Source: Bacteroidota bacterium (lineage in GTDB: Bacteria; Bacteroidota; Bacteroidia; Chitinophagales; Saprospiraceae). Taken from it: DNA of 14,958 nt. Within the stretch, counting starts at the first letter, position 1; each line of letters opens with the position of its first letter. Positions 13,993 through 14,958 of the stretch are shown one piece after another. The translations under genes were made by a program, and so were the position numbers. Below the pieces are notes generated by a model. The model searched no databases, was not told the origin of the DNA, and worked only from the letters and a program-made list of their open reading frames with translations. Location of the stretch: positions 1 through 14,958 of the forward strand of contig QQUB01000713.1 of assembly GCA_008501835.1 (NCBI GenBank), written 5' to 3'.

Positions 13993-14958
13993 ATGAAACG
14001 AAAACATCCTTTACTACTTACGCTGCTGATGGTGTTTTGTGCACAATTCCTGTTTGCACAATCTGTCACCATAACAGGTACCGTTACTGAAGATGCAAGT
14101 GGCTCTTCATTACCAGGTGTCAATGTAAAAATTGATGGCACAACCATAGGTACCAATACTGATTTAGATGGAACCTTCACCATCAAAACTGAAAATACCA
14201 GTGGAAAAGTTCTGGTATTTAGCTATATCGGATACAGATCAGAAAGAGTAGAATTGACAGGGTCAGATCAATCCATTGACGTTGCGCTGAAGGAAGATGC
14301 TACCAACCTGGAACAGGTGGTGGTCATTGGTGCATCTGTCACACAATCCCGCCGAAAACTGGGTAATGCGGTGACCACTCTTGAGTCGGAAAACATGATG
14401 AAGGTAACGCCTGTGAATATTACCAATGCCTTGCAGGGTAAAATTCCCGGAGCACAGATTACTCAGAACTCAGGAGATCCTGCCGGTGGTTTCTCCATTA
14501 GATTGAGAGGTCCCAGTACGATCAAGGGTTCTTCCGAACCCCTTTACGTTGTTGATGGTGTTGTCACCAGTAACCTGACCACCAACGTTACCAACCTGAA
14601 TGTAAGTGCCGGGGATGCCAGTCCGGGACAAAACAGGATGGTGGATATAAATCCGAATGACATTGAGAGTATTAATGTATTGAATGGAGCTGCTGCGGCT
14701 GCGATTTACGGGTCAAGGGCATCCAATGGAGTGGTAATAATCACAACCAAAAAAGGACAGAATTTTGAAGATGGGCCGGAGCTGTTTTTCAAAACCTCAC
14801 TGAATGTGAATCAACTCCGAAAAAGACTCGATCTGAACCTGACAGGAGAGGAATTCGAGACGATCCCAAATAGTGCTTTGACAGGAAGGTTATGGCCAAT
14901 CTTCGGGTTTGATCCTGATGGCAACCTGACACCATTCAGGTATTTGTCTTCCGATAAG
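13993..14958 (+). CDS. SusC/RagA-family TonB-dependent outer-membrane receptor, 3' end cut by window
   Basis: The first 322 residues of what should be about a 1000-residue receptor; the frame is open to the window end. A signal peptide ends at residue 22 (AQFLFA|QS). Residues about 26-102 form the carboxypeptidase D regulatory-like (DUF4480-type) domain (GTVTEDASGSSLPGVNVKI...IGYRSERVEL). EQVVVIG (107-113) corresponds to the TonB-box/linker region. The plug domain follows (about 118-256), with SusC hallmarks LQGKIPGAQI (147-156), IRLRGPSTI, PLYVVDGV (183-190), INVLNGAAAAAIYGSRASNG (227-246) and VVIITTKKG. SusC proteins import glycans or other bulky nutrients with a SusD lid, whose gene usually follows directly and should lie beyond the window. 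It is divergent from the DeoR-type gene and has ATTGCAA clusters upstream, so it is probably co-regulated with murQ. The substrate is not readable from this part. Confidence 0.93.
   Translation, partial: MKRKHPLLLTLLMVFCAQFLFAQSVTITGTVTEDASGSSLPGVNVKIDGTTIGTNTDLDGTFTIKTENTSGKVLVFSYIGYRSERVELTGSDQSIDVALKEDATNLEQVVVIGASVTQSRRKLGNAVTTLESENMMKVTPVNITNALQGKIPGAQITQNSGDPAGGFSIRLRGPSTIKGSSEPLYVVDGVVTSNLTTNVTNLNVSAGDASPGQNRMVDINPNDIESINVLNGAAAAAIYGSRASNGVVIITTKKGQNFEDGPELFFKTSLNVNQLRKRLDLNLTGEEFETIPNSALTGRLWPIFGFDPDGNLTPFRYLSSDK

Noticed and set aside
13953..14186. A 77-codon minus-strand frame overlapping the start of the receptor gene
   Set aside because: It is antisense to the signal peptide and N-terminal domain of a clear SusC-type protein.

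Overview
The window looks like chromosomal DNA of a Bacteroidota bacterium, most likely of the Saprospiria/Lewinella kind. The evidence is a SusC/RagA-type TonB-dependent receptor, a secreted HYR/SprB-repeat protein with a type IX secretion (T9SS) C-terminal sorting domain, A-rich translation starts with few clear Shine-Dalgarno sites, AT-rich intergenic DNA, and dense intergenic hairpins. No rRNA, tRNA, transposase, phage gene or CRISPR array is visible. Nine complete genes lie on the minus strand, and one gene truncated by the window end lies on the plus strand.

Layout, left to right: (1) 1-312, a nested palindromic REP/BIME-like array. (2) A cytoplasmic Xaa-Pro aminopeptidase-like metallopeptidase (313-1698, minus), followed by a second hairpin array (1722-1941) bounded by 24-bp inverted arms. 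(3) A probable two-gene unit: a DUF2235-type serine hydrolase with an unusual coiled-coil insert, then an RND/MMPL-type exporter. (4) A single secreted, T9SS-sorted multidomain protein with a good Rho-independent terminator. (5) A three-gene operon (11476 to 8271, minus) of unrecognised envelope proteins: two with signal peptides and one with two membrane helices. (6) At the right end, a DeoR-family regulator and murQ (MurNAc-6-phosphate etherase) on the minus strand, divergent from a SusC-like outer-membrane receptor on the plus strand.

The most interesting signal is in the last region. An AT-rich motif, ATTGCAA(T), occurs as triplets with the same 10-bp and 12-bp spacing in three places: once in front of murQ and twice between the DeoR-type gene and the susC-like gene. 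Single copies lie close to the murQ start codon and over a candidate promoter of the receptor. The likely reading is that the regulator controls a small regulon coupling outer-membrane glycan or muropeptide import (SusC) to cytoplasmic MurNAc-6P breakdown (MurQ). The half-site geometry is seen directly; the identity of the regulator that binds it is inferred.

No obviously novel enzyme system or defence island is visible. The unrecognised envelope operon and the two hairpin arrays are the main unexplained parts.
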